Assembly (NCBI RefSeq): GCF_032337135.1
Contig: NZ_JAVXZZ010000001.1
Coordinates: 310,001 to 374,000 of the forward strand
Source: Allorhodoferax sp032337135
GTDB lineage: Bacteria > Pseudomonadota > Gammaproteobacteria > Burkholderiales > Burkholderiaceae_C
Direction of reading: 5' to 3'
Length of the DNA: 64,000 nt
Under the pieces are notes generated by a model that did no database searches, was not told the DNA's origin, and was given only the letters and a program-made list of their open reading frames with translations. The position numbers were made by a program, and so were the translations under genes. Positions 5,986 to 15,889 of this stretch are shown piece after piece. Within the stretch, counting starts at the first letter, position 1, and every line of letters starts with the position of its first letter.

Positions 5986-8792
5986 ATTTCCCCCGTTGAA
6001 ACGCCGCCCAACAGCGGGTCGTCCTTCTTCTCTTCATTCGATGCCAATTGGACTTCCGTGGCCTGCTCCTGGACCGCAGCGGTCAAGGCATCCTCAAAAG
6101 TGGTCACGAGCGTGCCGCTACTGGTCGCCGTAGCGATCGGATCGAGGGGGGCCGACACCGCAGTTCCTCCCGCCGTGTAACTGATGGGAGAACCAGAAGT
6201 TGTCGCAGCTGCACCGAATACCATTGAACTTGCTGAAGCTGAAACACCAGCCGCACCAAACACGGAACTATTTTGGGTCAACGTCCCGCCGGTCGCAGAC
6301 ATCGTCACGCTGCCAGCACTGGATTTGACAGGTCCATTGAGGGTCAGGTTGCCCGTGTTCGCTGCAGTCAGCGTGATGTTGCCAGTAGCGGACAATCCGC
6401 CCGAGCCAATCTCCAACGGACTGTTGGCCGTCAAGGTCACTGAACCGCTTCCCGTAGAAACCAGGCCCGTAGACTTGAGGCCTCCGTAGTTCACTAGGTA
6501 GATATCACCGCTGTTGGTGGTGATTCCCTCCACCACCAGATCGGAGGACAGGGGCGCGCCAGAGTCGGCACTCTGGACATACACCCCACCGCCACCTGAT
6601 GCCGCCGAAACAACCGGGGTTTTTTCAATGCGGATCATGCTGGAGGAACTACCAATGCCAGTACCCGCCTTCAACACTACTTTGCTCCCCAAAACCTCGT
6701 ATGTGGTGTCTGCCATCGAATTCCTAGATATGGCACCGCCAGCAGTCAAACTCACTGTGCCCGTTGGATTGGCACTGGACATGGCTACGGCCTTCACATT
6801 CGCGCCCAAAACAATATCGCCGGCAGCGCTCAAATCGATGGATCCCGCACCGTTCACGTACACGACATAGTTAATCGTGAGAGAACCCGCTGCCTGCTTG
6901 ATCTTCACTAGCCCGGCATTGCCACCATAAACTGCGGACGAATTGCCAACACTGCCGATGGTTAACCCACCCGAATTCGCATTCTCCAATCGAAACCCAC
7001 CCACCCCACTCTGGCCGGCGATGGTGGAAATTTCATTGTTGCCAACAAGGTTGACCGTGCCACTGGTTCCGCTTGCCACTACCTCCACTCTGGCAACTTT
7101 GATCAAGCCAGAAGTGGTATTGGTGACGTTACCGGTAAGCGTTGATCCCCCGTAGGCCTGCAACTTCAGCGTCGCACTCGAATTGGTCGCAGTCAACGCA
7201 GCACCAACCGTGACGTCACCATTGTTGGCGAGCAGGTTCAACATGTTGGCACTGGTCCAAGTCACTGGATCCAAAACAGAAATCCCCGACGAAGACATCA
7301 GCGACACGTCACCATTGGCTAAGCCGCTTTCAATGTCCGCTGGTGTGACCAATGACCCCGCGCCCCCCGAAAACAAGCCGGAGCTTGCAGTCACCGTGCT
7401 CGTTCCATTTTGAATGGTCATGTCCGAGGGGTCCAACAACCACATCCCAGCCAAACCTGCACTACTTCCGGTTCGAACCCGTATACCCGCGACATCCAGA
7501 CTGCGCTTGCCCGAGGTCTCGATGAAACCGCCGTCGCCCCCTTGCGCTCCGCCCTTGGCCTCGATGGTGCCGTAGGCCCGCGTGGTGTCGTCGGCCCACA
7601 CGATCACGCGCCCGCCGTTGCCATTGCCATTGCCGGTGGCATTGGCCAGGACACTGACGTCCTTGCCCACGTAGGCGAACTCCGCGTTGGGCACGGCCGT
7701 GTTCTTGCCCTGGTAGTCGCCGCCGATGCGCACCTGTCCGCCGCCCTGTGCGCCAGAGACGTCGATGCGGGTGTTGTCGATCAGGCCCACGCGCTTTCCC
7801 AGCACGTCGACGCTGCCGCCGCGTGTGCCCGTGGCGGTGATGCTGGCATTGCCTTCGAGCATGGCGTCGCCGCTGGCCTTGAGCACGACCTTGCCGCCCT
7901 CGAGCGTGGCGCGCGTGGCCTGGATGGCTCCGCTGTGCTTGAGGGTGCCGGCGAAGATGCCCACGGCATCACCTTTGAGCGTACCGAGGTTGACGGCGTT
8001 GTTGTCCGGTGCCTGCACGGTCATGGAGATGCCCTCCAGACCGCGCCCGGTGATTTCGACCTGGTTGCCCGCAGCCAGGATGGTGCTGCCGTTGGGGGCC
8101 TGGATGAGTGCACCCTGGCCGGTGTCCACGGTGCTTCCGATGAGCACCACGTCACCGCTGCGGGCCAGCACCTGGCCTTGCACCGAGACATTGCCACCGC
8201 TGCTGCCGTCACCAAAGCGCATGCGCCCGGCCAGTGCGTCGGCATCGCTCATCTTCAGGGCCGAGGCGGTGAAGCCAGCCGTATCCACTACCGCACCAGC
8301 ACCCACCGTAATGCCGGATTGGTTGATCAAGACCAAGTGTCCGTTGCTGCCCAAGGTGCCAAACACCTGCGATGGTGTGTTGGTGACCACGCGGTTGATG
8401 ACCGTGCTGGAACTGGAGGGCTGAGCGAAGTAGGTGCTACTCCCTTGGGGAATGGAGAAGGACTGCCAGTTGATCGCCGAGAAGTTCCCGCCGGCACCGT
8501 TCTGGGTCGTGACGGTGAGCTGGTTGCCCTGGGTGCTGGTACTCATGCCGCCCACCACGGCCACACCGCCCGTCGGATTTGCAGCCGCTACGGAAGCTAT
8601 AGCGCCCAACGCAATAGCCACAAGGGCTGCAGAGGAATTCAGTCGAAACAAACGAGATGCGGTCGATGCTGCTCCGCCCGCGCCCGGCGACTTCCGCGCC
8701 GCACTGCCGATTTCCGAAACCGCCACCATGGCCCCCAGTGCCTGGTTCCAGACCGTTCGAAAGACATGGTTGAGTGATGCGTGGTTCCACAT
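5973..8792 (-). CDS. TpsA exoprotein (filamentous haemagglutinin-type), upstream copy with ESPR
   Basis: 939 aa. The ATG at 8792 is chosen because AAGGGG lies eight bases upstream and because the resulting N-terminus carries an extended signal peptide region (LNHVFRTVWNQALGAMVAVSE) typical of large secreted TPS proteins. This is followed by a basic linker, the hydrophobic core and cleavage near SVAAANPTGG. A TPS domain with VINRVV and INQSGI is followed by WLLDPSDMTIQNG and a beta-helical Gly/Ser/Thr-rich passenger. The C-terminus (SNEEKKDDPLL...TGEICLR) matches the downstream copy. The mature chain has a single cysteine, third from the end. It is first in the operon, divergent from the acyl-CoA synthetase gene across 263 bp in which I could not identify a convincing promoter. 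Confidence 0.87.
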   Translation of the reverse strand: MWNHASLNHVFRTVWNQALGAMVAVSEIGSAARKSPGAGGAASTASRLFRLNSSAALVAIALGAIASVAAANPTGGVAVVGGMSTSTQGNQLTVTTQNGAGGNFSAINWQSFSIPQGSSTYFAQPSSSSTVINRVVTNTPSQVFGTLGSNGHLVLINQSGITVGAGAVVDTAGFTASALKMSDADALAGRMRFGDGSSGGNVSVQGQVLARSGDVVLIGSTVDTGQGALIQAPNGSTILAAGNQVEITGRGLEGISMTVQAPDNNAVNLGTLKGDAVGIFAGTLKHSGAIQATRATLEGGKVVLKASGDAMLEGNASITATGTRGGSVDVLGKRVGLIDNTRIDVSGAQGGGQVRIGGDYQGKNTAVPNAEFAYVGKDVSVLANATGNGNGNGGRVIVWADDTTRAYGTIEAKGGAQGGDGGFIETSGKRSLDVAGIRVRTGSSAGLAGMWLLDPSDMTIQNGTSTVTASSGLFSGGAGSLVTPADIESGLANGDVSLMSSSGISVLDPVTWTSANMLNLLANNGDVTVGAALTATNSSATLKLQAYGGSTLTGNVTNTTSGLIKVARVEVVASGTSGTVNLVGNNEISTIAGQSGVGGFRLENANSGGLTIGSVGNSSAVYGGNAGLVKIKQAAGSLTINYVVYVNGAGSIDLSAAGDIVLGANVKAVAMSSANPTGTVSLTAGGAISRNSMADTTYEVLGSKVVLKAGTGIGSSSSMIRIEKTPVVSAASGGGGVYVQSADSGAPLSSDLVVEGITTNSGDIYLVNYGGLKSTGLVSTGSGSVTLTANSPLEIGSGGLSATGNITLTAANTGNLTLNGPVKSSAGSVTMSATGGTLTQNSSVFGAAGVSASASSMVFGAAATTSGSPISYTAGGTAVSAPLDPIATATSSGTLVTTFEDALTAAVQEQATEVQLASNEEKKDDPLLGGVSTGEICLR
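7490..8629 (-). repeat. Long direct repeat, copy 2 (5' block of upstream tpsA)
   Basis: Partner of the block at 4761-5900 with the same orientation and length, differing at three positions seen by eye. Both copies lie in frame within their genes, so the repeat keeps the secretion module identical while the downstream passenger sequences differ. Confidence 0.93.
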
Positions 8793-9055
8793 GATGCAAC
8801 CCCTTAGTAGACAGCAAGCCGCCCTTCCAACACAGGCGTTTCCTGCATTAAACCACCGCACTCTGGCTTTGCACTGCAAAAAATACCCCCTGCTCTATGC
8901 CATTTGTCGCCATTTCGCCGCTCTGTTGCCAGCACTGACCCGCATCGCACCCAAAGTTGCCAGTCCGAAGCGGCACGTCACCTAGGGAAAACACGTCTGT
9001 CAGCCCGTTTCTGCACTCGCCAGAATCGCGCCCTTCACTACCGCAAGCCCTTACC

Positions 9056-10750
<1,695 letters not shown>

Positions 10751-10786
10751 GCCAACACCCACAGGGGCAGACGCTACACTGCAGCC

Positions 10787-12988
10787 ATGCCCCCGCCCCT
10801 GCGTCGATCACCCTTTTCCCTGCGCTCCGTGCTGCAACGCGCGGACAAATCACCTGGCTTTGGCGTCCAGTCCGATTTCCTGGGCGCCTACTCACCCAAC
10901 CAGATGATCGAAGACCTGCGCCAGGCGCAGGCCGAACTCGAAATCCAGAACCAGGCCCTGCGCTACAGCCAGCAGGAAGCCGAAGGCGCGTCCGAACGCT
11001 TCGCCACGCTGTTCTCCAACGTGCCGCTGGCACTCATGGTGGTCGACGAGGAAGGACTGGTTCACTCCAGCAACGCCATGGCCTTGCGCCTGTTCCAGCC
11101 CCAGGAGCACGACCGCCCACTGACCTACCTGCTGCCCTTCGTGGCCGAGGGCCATGCCGACGAGGTAGCCGTCGCCTTCATCAATGCCAAGAACGAAGGC
11201 AGCAGCCAGGTGCACGAAGTGCGCTTTCTGGTCGGCAGCGACGGCGTGTTCACGGGCGACCTGCATGTGGCGCGGCTGGAAAACCCGGGTGGTGAACTGG
11301 CCCAGTTCATCTGTGCCGTGGTGGACCAGGGTCCGATGCTGGCGCAGCGTGAGGCGCTGCAGGAAAGCGCCGCCATCCTGCGCCAGAAGAATGAGCAACT
11401 GCTGCTCAGTGAGAACCGCATGGCCGCGGTCATCAATTCCTCGCTGGACGCCATCATCTGTGTCGACGAGCAGCAGCGCATCACCGTGTTCAACCCCGCA
11501 GCGACGCGCCTGTTCGTGTGCCCGGCGGCCAAGGCACTGGGCATGCCGCTGGGGCGCTTCTTGCCATCGCTGGAAGCCCGTATCCGCTCGGAAGCCATCC
11601 CTTCGCAGGCCATGCTGGGCGAGTTCGAAGGCCTGACCTTGGGCGGAGACACCTGTCCGGTCGAAATCAGCGTGAGTTTCGAGCGCCGTTCACGCAAGCG
11701 TCCGAGCAGCACTGCCGCCTCACCCGAGCCATGGATTCATGAGCGGGGCAATCGCAAGGGCAGCATCACCACCATCTTCGCGCGCGACTTGACCGCCCGC
11801 AAACTGGCGCAGAAGCAGCAGGAGCTGCTGGAAGCGCAATTGCGCGAGTCGCAGAAGATGCAGGCCATGGGCACCATGGCGGGCGGCATCGCCCACGACT
11901 TCAACAACATTCTTGGCGCCATCCTGGGCAATGCGGAGCTGGCGCGCCAGGACAGCGCTCCAGACTCCCCGGCCTTGGCCAGCCTGGCGGAAATCGTCAA
12001 GGCCGGCCGGCGCGCGCGGGACCTGGTGCGGCAGATCCTGACCTTCAGCCGCAACGAAGCGCCCAAGCGCAGCCCCGTGCGCATGGCCGAAGTGGTGCAC
12101 GAGACCGAACACCTGGTGCGCGTCACCTTGCCGCCCCATGTGCGTCTGATCGTTGACGCGGCCGACACCGATGCCACCGTGCTGGCAGACGCCACGCAGG
12201 TGGAACAGGCACTGCTCAACCTCTGCACCAACGCGGTCCTCGCCGTGGGGTCGGGCGGCGGTGAGGTGCACATGCAACTCGAGCGCACCAGCCTGGCGGC
12301 CGAGCAGGCTGAGCCACTCGGGCTGGAGGCCGGTGAGTTCGTGCGGGTCGTGGTGCGCGACACCGGTGTGGGCATGGACACCCAGACGCTGCAACGCATC
12401 TTCGAACCCTTCTTCACCACCCGCCAGGTCGGCAAAGGCACCGGTCTGGGCCTGAGCGTGGTGCATGGCGTCATGCGCAGCCACCAGGGCGCGGTCGAGG
12501 TGCAGAGCACGCCCGGTGAAGGAAGCCGGTTTTCCCTGTACTTTCCGGCCCTGGCCGCCACCGTTACTGCGCAGGCAGCTCCTGAAAACATAGCGACACC
12601 ATCACCGGGCGGGCAAGGCCAACGCGTGCTCTATGTCGATGATGACGAAGCCCTGGTGTTCCTGGTGCGGCGCGTGCTCACGCGCAAGGGCTTTGACGTG
12701 ACCACCTTCACCAGCCCGCAGGAAGCCCTGCAGTGGCTGAAAGAAGCACCGCACCGCATCGACCTGCTGGTGACCGACTACAACATGCCAGGATACAGCG
12801 GCGTGGACCTGTTGCGCGACGTCAAGGCACTGCGCCAGGAATTGCCCGTGGCATTGGCCTCGGGCTACGTGACCCCGGAAATCGAGCAGAACGCCCTGGC
12901 CCATGGTGCCGCAGCCCTGATCCACAAGCCCAACGATGTGAGCGAACTGTGCGACACCGTGCAGTGGCTGCTGCAGCCGACCGCATGA
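10787..12988 (+). CDS. Hybrid sensor histidine kinase with C-terminal receiver domain
   Basis: 733 aa with no transmembrane segment, so probably cytosolic. Order: a coiled region (about 40-70), two PAS-like domains (about 70-185 and 208-335), a dimerisation/phosphoacceptor domain with GIAHDFNNILGAI (His370), an ATPase domain with DTGVGMD and GTGLGLS, and a receiver domain (about 612-730) with DDD at 618-620 and phosphoacceptor Asp664 in LLVTDYNMPG. The NtrB-like H-box and the attached receiver suggest it hands phosphate to an unlinked partner. No response-regulator gene is adjacent. Its stop overlaps the rluA start (ATGA), so the two are probably translationally coupled. Confidence 0.92.
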   Translation: MPPPLRRSPFSLRSVLQRADKSPGFGVQSDFLGAYSPNQMIEDLRQAQAELEIQNQALRYSQQEAEGASERFATLFSNVPLALMVVDEEGLVHSSNAMALRLFQPQEHDRPLTYLLPFVAEGHADEVAVAFINAKNEGSSQVHEVRFLVGSDGVFTGDLHVARLENPGGELAQFICAVVDQGPMLAQREALQESAAILRQKNEQLLLSENRMAAVINSSLDAIICVDEQQRITVFNPAATRLFVCPAAKALGMPLGRFLPSLEARIRSEAIPSQAMLGEFEGLTLGGDTCPVEISVSFERRSRKRPSSTAASPEPWIHERGNRKGSITTIFARDLTARKLAQKQQELLEAQLRESQKMQAMGTMAGGIAHDFNNILGAILGNAELARQDSAPDSPALASLAEIVKAGRRARDLVRQILTFSRNEAPKRSPVRMAEVVHETEHLVRVTLPPHVRLIVDAADTDATVLADATQVEQALLNLCTNAVLAVGSGGGEVHMQLERTSLAAEQAEPLGLEAGEFVRVVVRDTGVGMDTQTLQRIFEPFFTTRQVGKGTGLGLSVVHGVMRSHQGAVEVQSTPGEGSRFSLYFPALAATVTAQAAPENIATPSPGGQGQRVLYVDDDEALVFLVRRVLTRKGFDVTTFTSPQEALQWLKEAPHRIDLLVTDYNMPGYSGVDLLRDVKALRQELPVALASGYVTPEIEQNALAHGAAALIHKPNDVSELCDTVQWLLQPTA

Positions 12989-13653
12989 ACGTTGCCGGGC
13001 TGCCCACCAGCCCAGAAGCCTGCCAGTGGCTCTATGCCGATGACCACCTGCTGGCACTCAACAAGCCCAGTGGCGTGCTGTCGGTGCCCGGCAAGGGCGA
13101 GGACAAGCAGGACTGCGCCTGGCACTGGGCGCGCAAGACCTACCCCGACGCCCTGGTGGTACACCGCCTGGACATGGCGACTTCGGGCGTGCTGCTGTTC
13201 GCACGCACCCTGGAGTGCCAACGCGCCCTGGGACAAGCCTTTTCCGAACGCCAGGTGCACAAGCGCTATGTCGCCCTGGTTTCACCCGCACTGCCCACCC
13301 GCATCGGCGAGTGGCACGACATTGACCTGCCCATCGGCTTCGACTGGGCACAACGACCGCTGCGCAAGATTGACCTGGAGACCGGCAAACCCAGCCACAC
13401 CCGCTACTGCGCCCTGCCGCAACTGCCCTGCTCCCATGCCAGCCGGGTCGCGCTGGAGCCGCTTACCGGGCGCACCCACCAGCTGCGCGTGCATCTGGCC
13501 GCCATCGGCCACCCCATCCTCGGCGACACCCTGTACGCCCCACCCGCGGTGCAGGCCATGGCCCCGCGGCTGCAGTTGCACGCCGAATCCCTGCAGTTGC
13601 TGCACCCGGTGACGGGCCTGCCGCTGACCTTGCACTGCGAAGCCGATTTCTAA
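12985..13653 (+). CDS. rluA: RNA pseudouridine synthase RluA
   Basis: 222 aa, the size of E. coli RluA (219 aa), which modifies 23S rRNA U746 and tRNA U32. Diagnostic motifs are DDHLLALNKPSGVLSVPGKG near the N-terminus, HRLDMATSG with the catalytic Asp, LTGRTHQLRVH, and a C-terminus ending in ...CEADF like the E. coli protein. The ATG at 12985 overlaps the kinase stop codon in ATGA, and the reading frame upstream of it is kinase shadow. Dual-specificity RluA is favoured over RluC/D because no S4 domain is present. Confidence 0.92.
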   Translation: MNVAGLPTSPEACQWLYADDHLLALNKPSGVLSVPGKGEDKQDCAWHWARKTYPDALVVHRLDMATSGVLLFARTLECQRALGQAFSERQVHKRYVALVSPALPTRIGEWHDIDLPIGFDWAQRPLRKIDLETGKPSHTRYCALPQLPCSHASRVALEPLTGRTHQLRVHLAAIGHPILGDTLYAPPAVQAMAPRLQLHAESLQLLHPVTGLPLTLHCEADF

Positions 13654-13669
13654 GCGCCTAAAATGCGGT

Positions 13670-14545
13670 GTGACCTCCACCACCCTGCTCAACGCCGACC
13701 TCCACTGCCACTCTGTCGTCTCTGACGGCACGCTCACACCCGAGGCCGTGGCAGAGCGCGCCGCCGCCAATGGGGTCGACCTGTGGGCCCTGACCGACCA
13801 CGACGAGGTGGGCGGCCAGGACCGCGCCATCGCCGCGGCCCACGCCCATGGCATGGGCTACCTCACCGGCACCGAAATTTCTGTCACGTTCGCAGGCAAG
13901 ACCGTGCACATCGTCGGTCTGGGCTTCGACCACCACAACGACGCCCTGGTCAGGGGCCTCTACAACACCCGCAATGGCCGCGGCCCCCGCGCCCAGGAAA
14001 TGGGCGCCGAACTGGCCAAGGTGGGCATCAAGGGCGCTTTTGAGGGCGCATTGAAGTACGCAGGCAACCCCGAACTCATCTCGCGCACCCACTTTGCCCG
14101 TTTCCTGGTCGAGACCAAGGTCTGCAAGGACACCAACGAGGTCTTCAAGCGCTTCCTCACCGAAGGCAAGCCCGGCTTTGTGCCGCACCGCTGGGCCACC
14201 TTGAAGGATGCGGTCCAGTGGATCACGGGTGCAGGAGGCATGGCCGTGGTGGCCCACCCGGCCCGCTACGATTTCACCCCGACCGAAGAGTACGCCCTGT
14301 TCACCGAGTTCAAGGCCCATGGCGGCCAGGGCGTGGAGGTGGTGACCGGCAGCCACACCGTGGCCGAGTACGGCGAATACGCCGACATCGCCCGCGAGTT
14401 CGGCCTGTTTGCCTCGCGCGGCAGCGACTTCCACAGCCCGGACGAGAGCCACACCGAGCTCGGCAGCCTGCCCGGATTGCCCGCAGGCCTCACCCCGGTG
14501 TGGGAGTCCCTGGCCGACCGGGTGCTGCGCGCCGCCGCCCACTGA
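13670..14545 (+). CDS. PHP-domain phosphatase (3',5'-nucleoside bisphosphate phosphatase-like)
   Basis: 291 aa single-domain PHP metallohydrolase. Metal-binding residues appear in DLHCHSVVSDG (about 9-19), TDHDE (about 42-46), TGTE, the central histidines of GLGFDHH, VVAHPARYD, and SRGSDFHSP near the C-terminus. It resembles the YciV/TrpH (RnmA-type) family, which hydrolyses 3',5'-bisphosphonucleosides and short RNA 5' ends. The start is GTG 13670, 16 bp after rluA; the only nearby ATG (13663) is in another frame. It forms an operon-like run with the YciO-type gene nine bases downstream. Confidence 0.88.
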   Translation: MTSTTLLNADLHCHSVVSDGTLTPEAVAERAAANGVDLWALTDHDEVGGQDRAIAAAHAHGMGYLTGTEISVTFAGKTVHIVGLGFDHHNDALVRGLYNTRNGRGPRAQEMGAELAKVGIKGAFEGALKYAGNPELISRTHFARFLVETKVCKDTNEVFKRFLTEGKPGFVPHRWATLKDAVQWITGAGGMAVVAHPARYDFTPTEEYALFTEFKAHGGQGVEVVTGSHTVAEYGEYADIAREFGLFASRGSDFHSPDESHTELGSLPGLPAGLTPVWESLADRVLRAAAH

Positions 14546-14554
14546 ACCTATCCC

Positions 14555-15178
14555 ATGGCCCAGCTTTTCGAAGTCCACCCCGACAACCCGCAGCCGCGCC
14601 TGCTCAAGCAGGCTGTCGCCTTGCTGCACAAGGGCGGCATCCTGGCCGTGCCCACCGATTCCAGCTACGCGCTGGTGTGCCACCTGGACGACAAGGCCGC
14701 GGTGGACGCACTGCGCCGCATCCGCGGTGTGGACGACAAGCACCACCTGACCCTGTTGTGCCGTGACCTGAGTGAACTGGCAGCCTACGCCCGCGTGGAC
14801 AACCGCCAGTACCGCCTGCTCAAGTCGGCCACGCCTGGCCCCTACACCTTCATCCTGGAAGCCAGCAAGGAAGTGCCCCGGCGCGTGAGCCACCCGTCGC
14901 GCAAAACCATCGGCCTGCGCGTGCCGGAACACACCACCTTGCTCGAACTGTTGGCCCTGCATGGCGCGCCACTGCTGGCCACCACACTGATTGCCCCGGG
15001 GGACGACATGCCCATGAATGACCCCGCCGAAATCCGCGAACGCTTCGAGCACCAGCTCGCAGGTGTCATCGACGCCGGAGCCTGCCCACTGGAGCCCACC
15101 ACGGTGGTCGACATCTGCGGCGAGGAGCCCGAACTGATCCGAGAAGGCCGCGGCGACCTGGCCCGCATCGGGCTCTAG
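14555..15178 (+). CDS. YrdC/Sua5/YciO family protein (L-threonylcarbamoyladenylate synthase-type fold)
   Basis: 207 aa, single YrdC domain with no Sua5 C-terminal domain. Typical features are GGILAVPTDSSYALVC near residues 28-43, the KHHLTLLC strand, PGPYTFILEAS and the SHPSRKTIGLRVP segment. In the family the fold makes threonylcarbamoyl-AMP for tRNA t6A. The spacing (tight linkage to a PHP gene) and the TDSSYA variant favour the YciO branch, whose role is less certain than TsaC. The ATG at 14555 follows the PHP stop by nine bases. Confidence 0.87.
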   Translation: MAQLFEVHPDNPQPRLLKQAVALLHKGGILAVPTDSSYALVCHLDDKAAVDALRRIRGVDDKHHLTLLCRDLSELAAYARVDNRQYRLLKSATPGPYTFILEASKEVPRRVSHPSRKTIGLRVPEHTTLLELLALHGAPLLATTLIAPGDDMPMNDPAEIRERFEHQLAGVIDAGACPLEPTTVVDICGEEPELIREGRGDLARIGL

Positions 15179-15199
15179 ATTTTTTGTATTGGACCATTT

Positions 15200-15868
15200 G
15201 TGGACATCGGACACCTGATTCAAACCGTGGCGCTGTACGCGCTGCCGGTCATCTTCGCCATCACCCTGCACGAAGCGGCGCACGGCTACGCCGCCATGCG
15301 CTTCGGCGACAAGACCGCCTACATGATGGGCCGTGTCACGCTCAACCCCATGGCCCACATCGACCCGGTGGGTACCATCCTCATGCCCCTGCTGCTGTAT
15401 TTCGGCACCGGGGGCGAGTTCCTGTTTGGCTATGCCAAGCCGGTGCCGGTGCGCTTTGGCAACTTGCGCCACCCCAAACGCGACATGGTGTGGGTGGCAC
15501 TGGCCGGGCCGGGCTCCAACTTCGTACAGGCGTTTGCCTGGGGTGTATTGCTGCACCTCATGCTGACGCTGGGTGTCAGCGAACCCTTCTTCCTCAAGAT
15601 GTGCCAGGGCGGCATGCTGGTCAACGTGGTGATGTTCGCCTTCAACCTGTTTCCGCTGCCGCCGCTGGACGGTGGCCGCATCCTTGTTGGGCTGCTGCCC
15701 ATGCGCCAGGCACTGGCGGTGAGCCGCATCGAACCCTGGGGCTTCTTCATCGTCATGGCGCTGGTGTTTACCGGCATCGTCAGTTCGGTGTGGATGCGCC
15801 CGCTCATGTCCCTGACCGGCGGCGTGCTGCAAGTGCTGCTCACGCCTTTCGCCTTGCTTTCCCATTAA
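15200..15868 (+). CDS. Site-2 protease family membrane metalloprotease (M50)
   Basis: 222 aa polytopic membrane protein of the short, domain-less M50 class. The zinc motif HEAAH is in ITLHEAAHGYAA (about residues 24-28), and the third ligand region is LFPLPPLDGGRIL (about 151-163). About five hydrophobic segments are visible. The start is GTG 15200; the nearest ATGs are internal. These proteins cleave substrates within or next to the membrane; the substrate here is unknown. It lies between the YciO-type gene and trpS in the same direction. Confidence 0.9.
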   Translation: MDIGHLIQTVALYALPVIFAITLHEAAHGYAAMRFGDKTAYMMGRVTLNPMAHIDPVGTILMPLLLYFGTGGEFLFGYAKPVPVRFGNLRHPKRDMVWVALAGPGSNFVQAFAWGVLLHLMLTLGVSEPFFLKMCQGGMLVNVVMFAFNLFPLPPLDGGRILVGLLPMRQALAVSRIEPWGFFIVMALVFTGIVSSVWMRPLMSLTGGVLQVLLTPFALLSH

Positions 15869-15889
15869 GAATATTTCGCTTTTTCCGTC

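Noticed and set aside
1..8792. Contact-dependent inhibition (CdiA/CdiB) system.
   Set aside because: The TpsA proteins are about 1,000 aa, lack a VENN-type pretoxin motif and a toxin tip, and no immunity gene follows either of them.
8793..9055. Promoters in the divergent gap between tpsA and the acyl-CoA synthetase gene.
   Set aside because: Candidate hexamers had wrong spacing, so none is reported.
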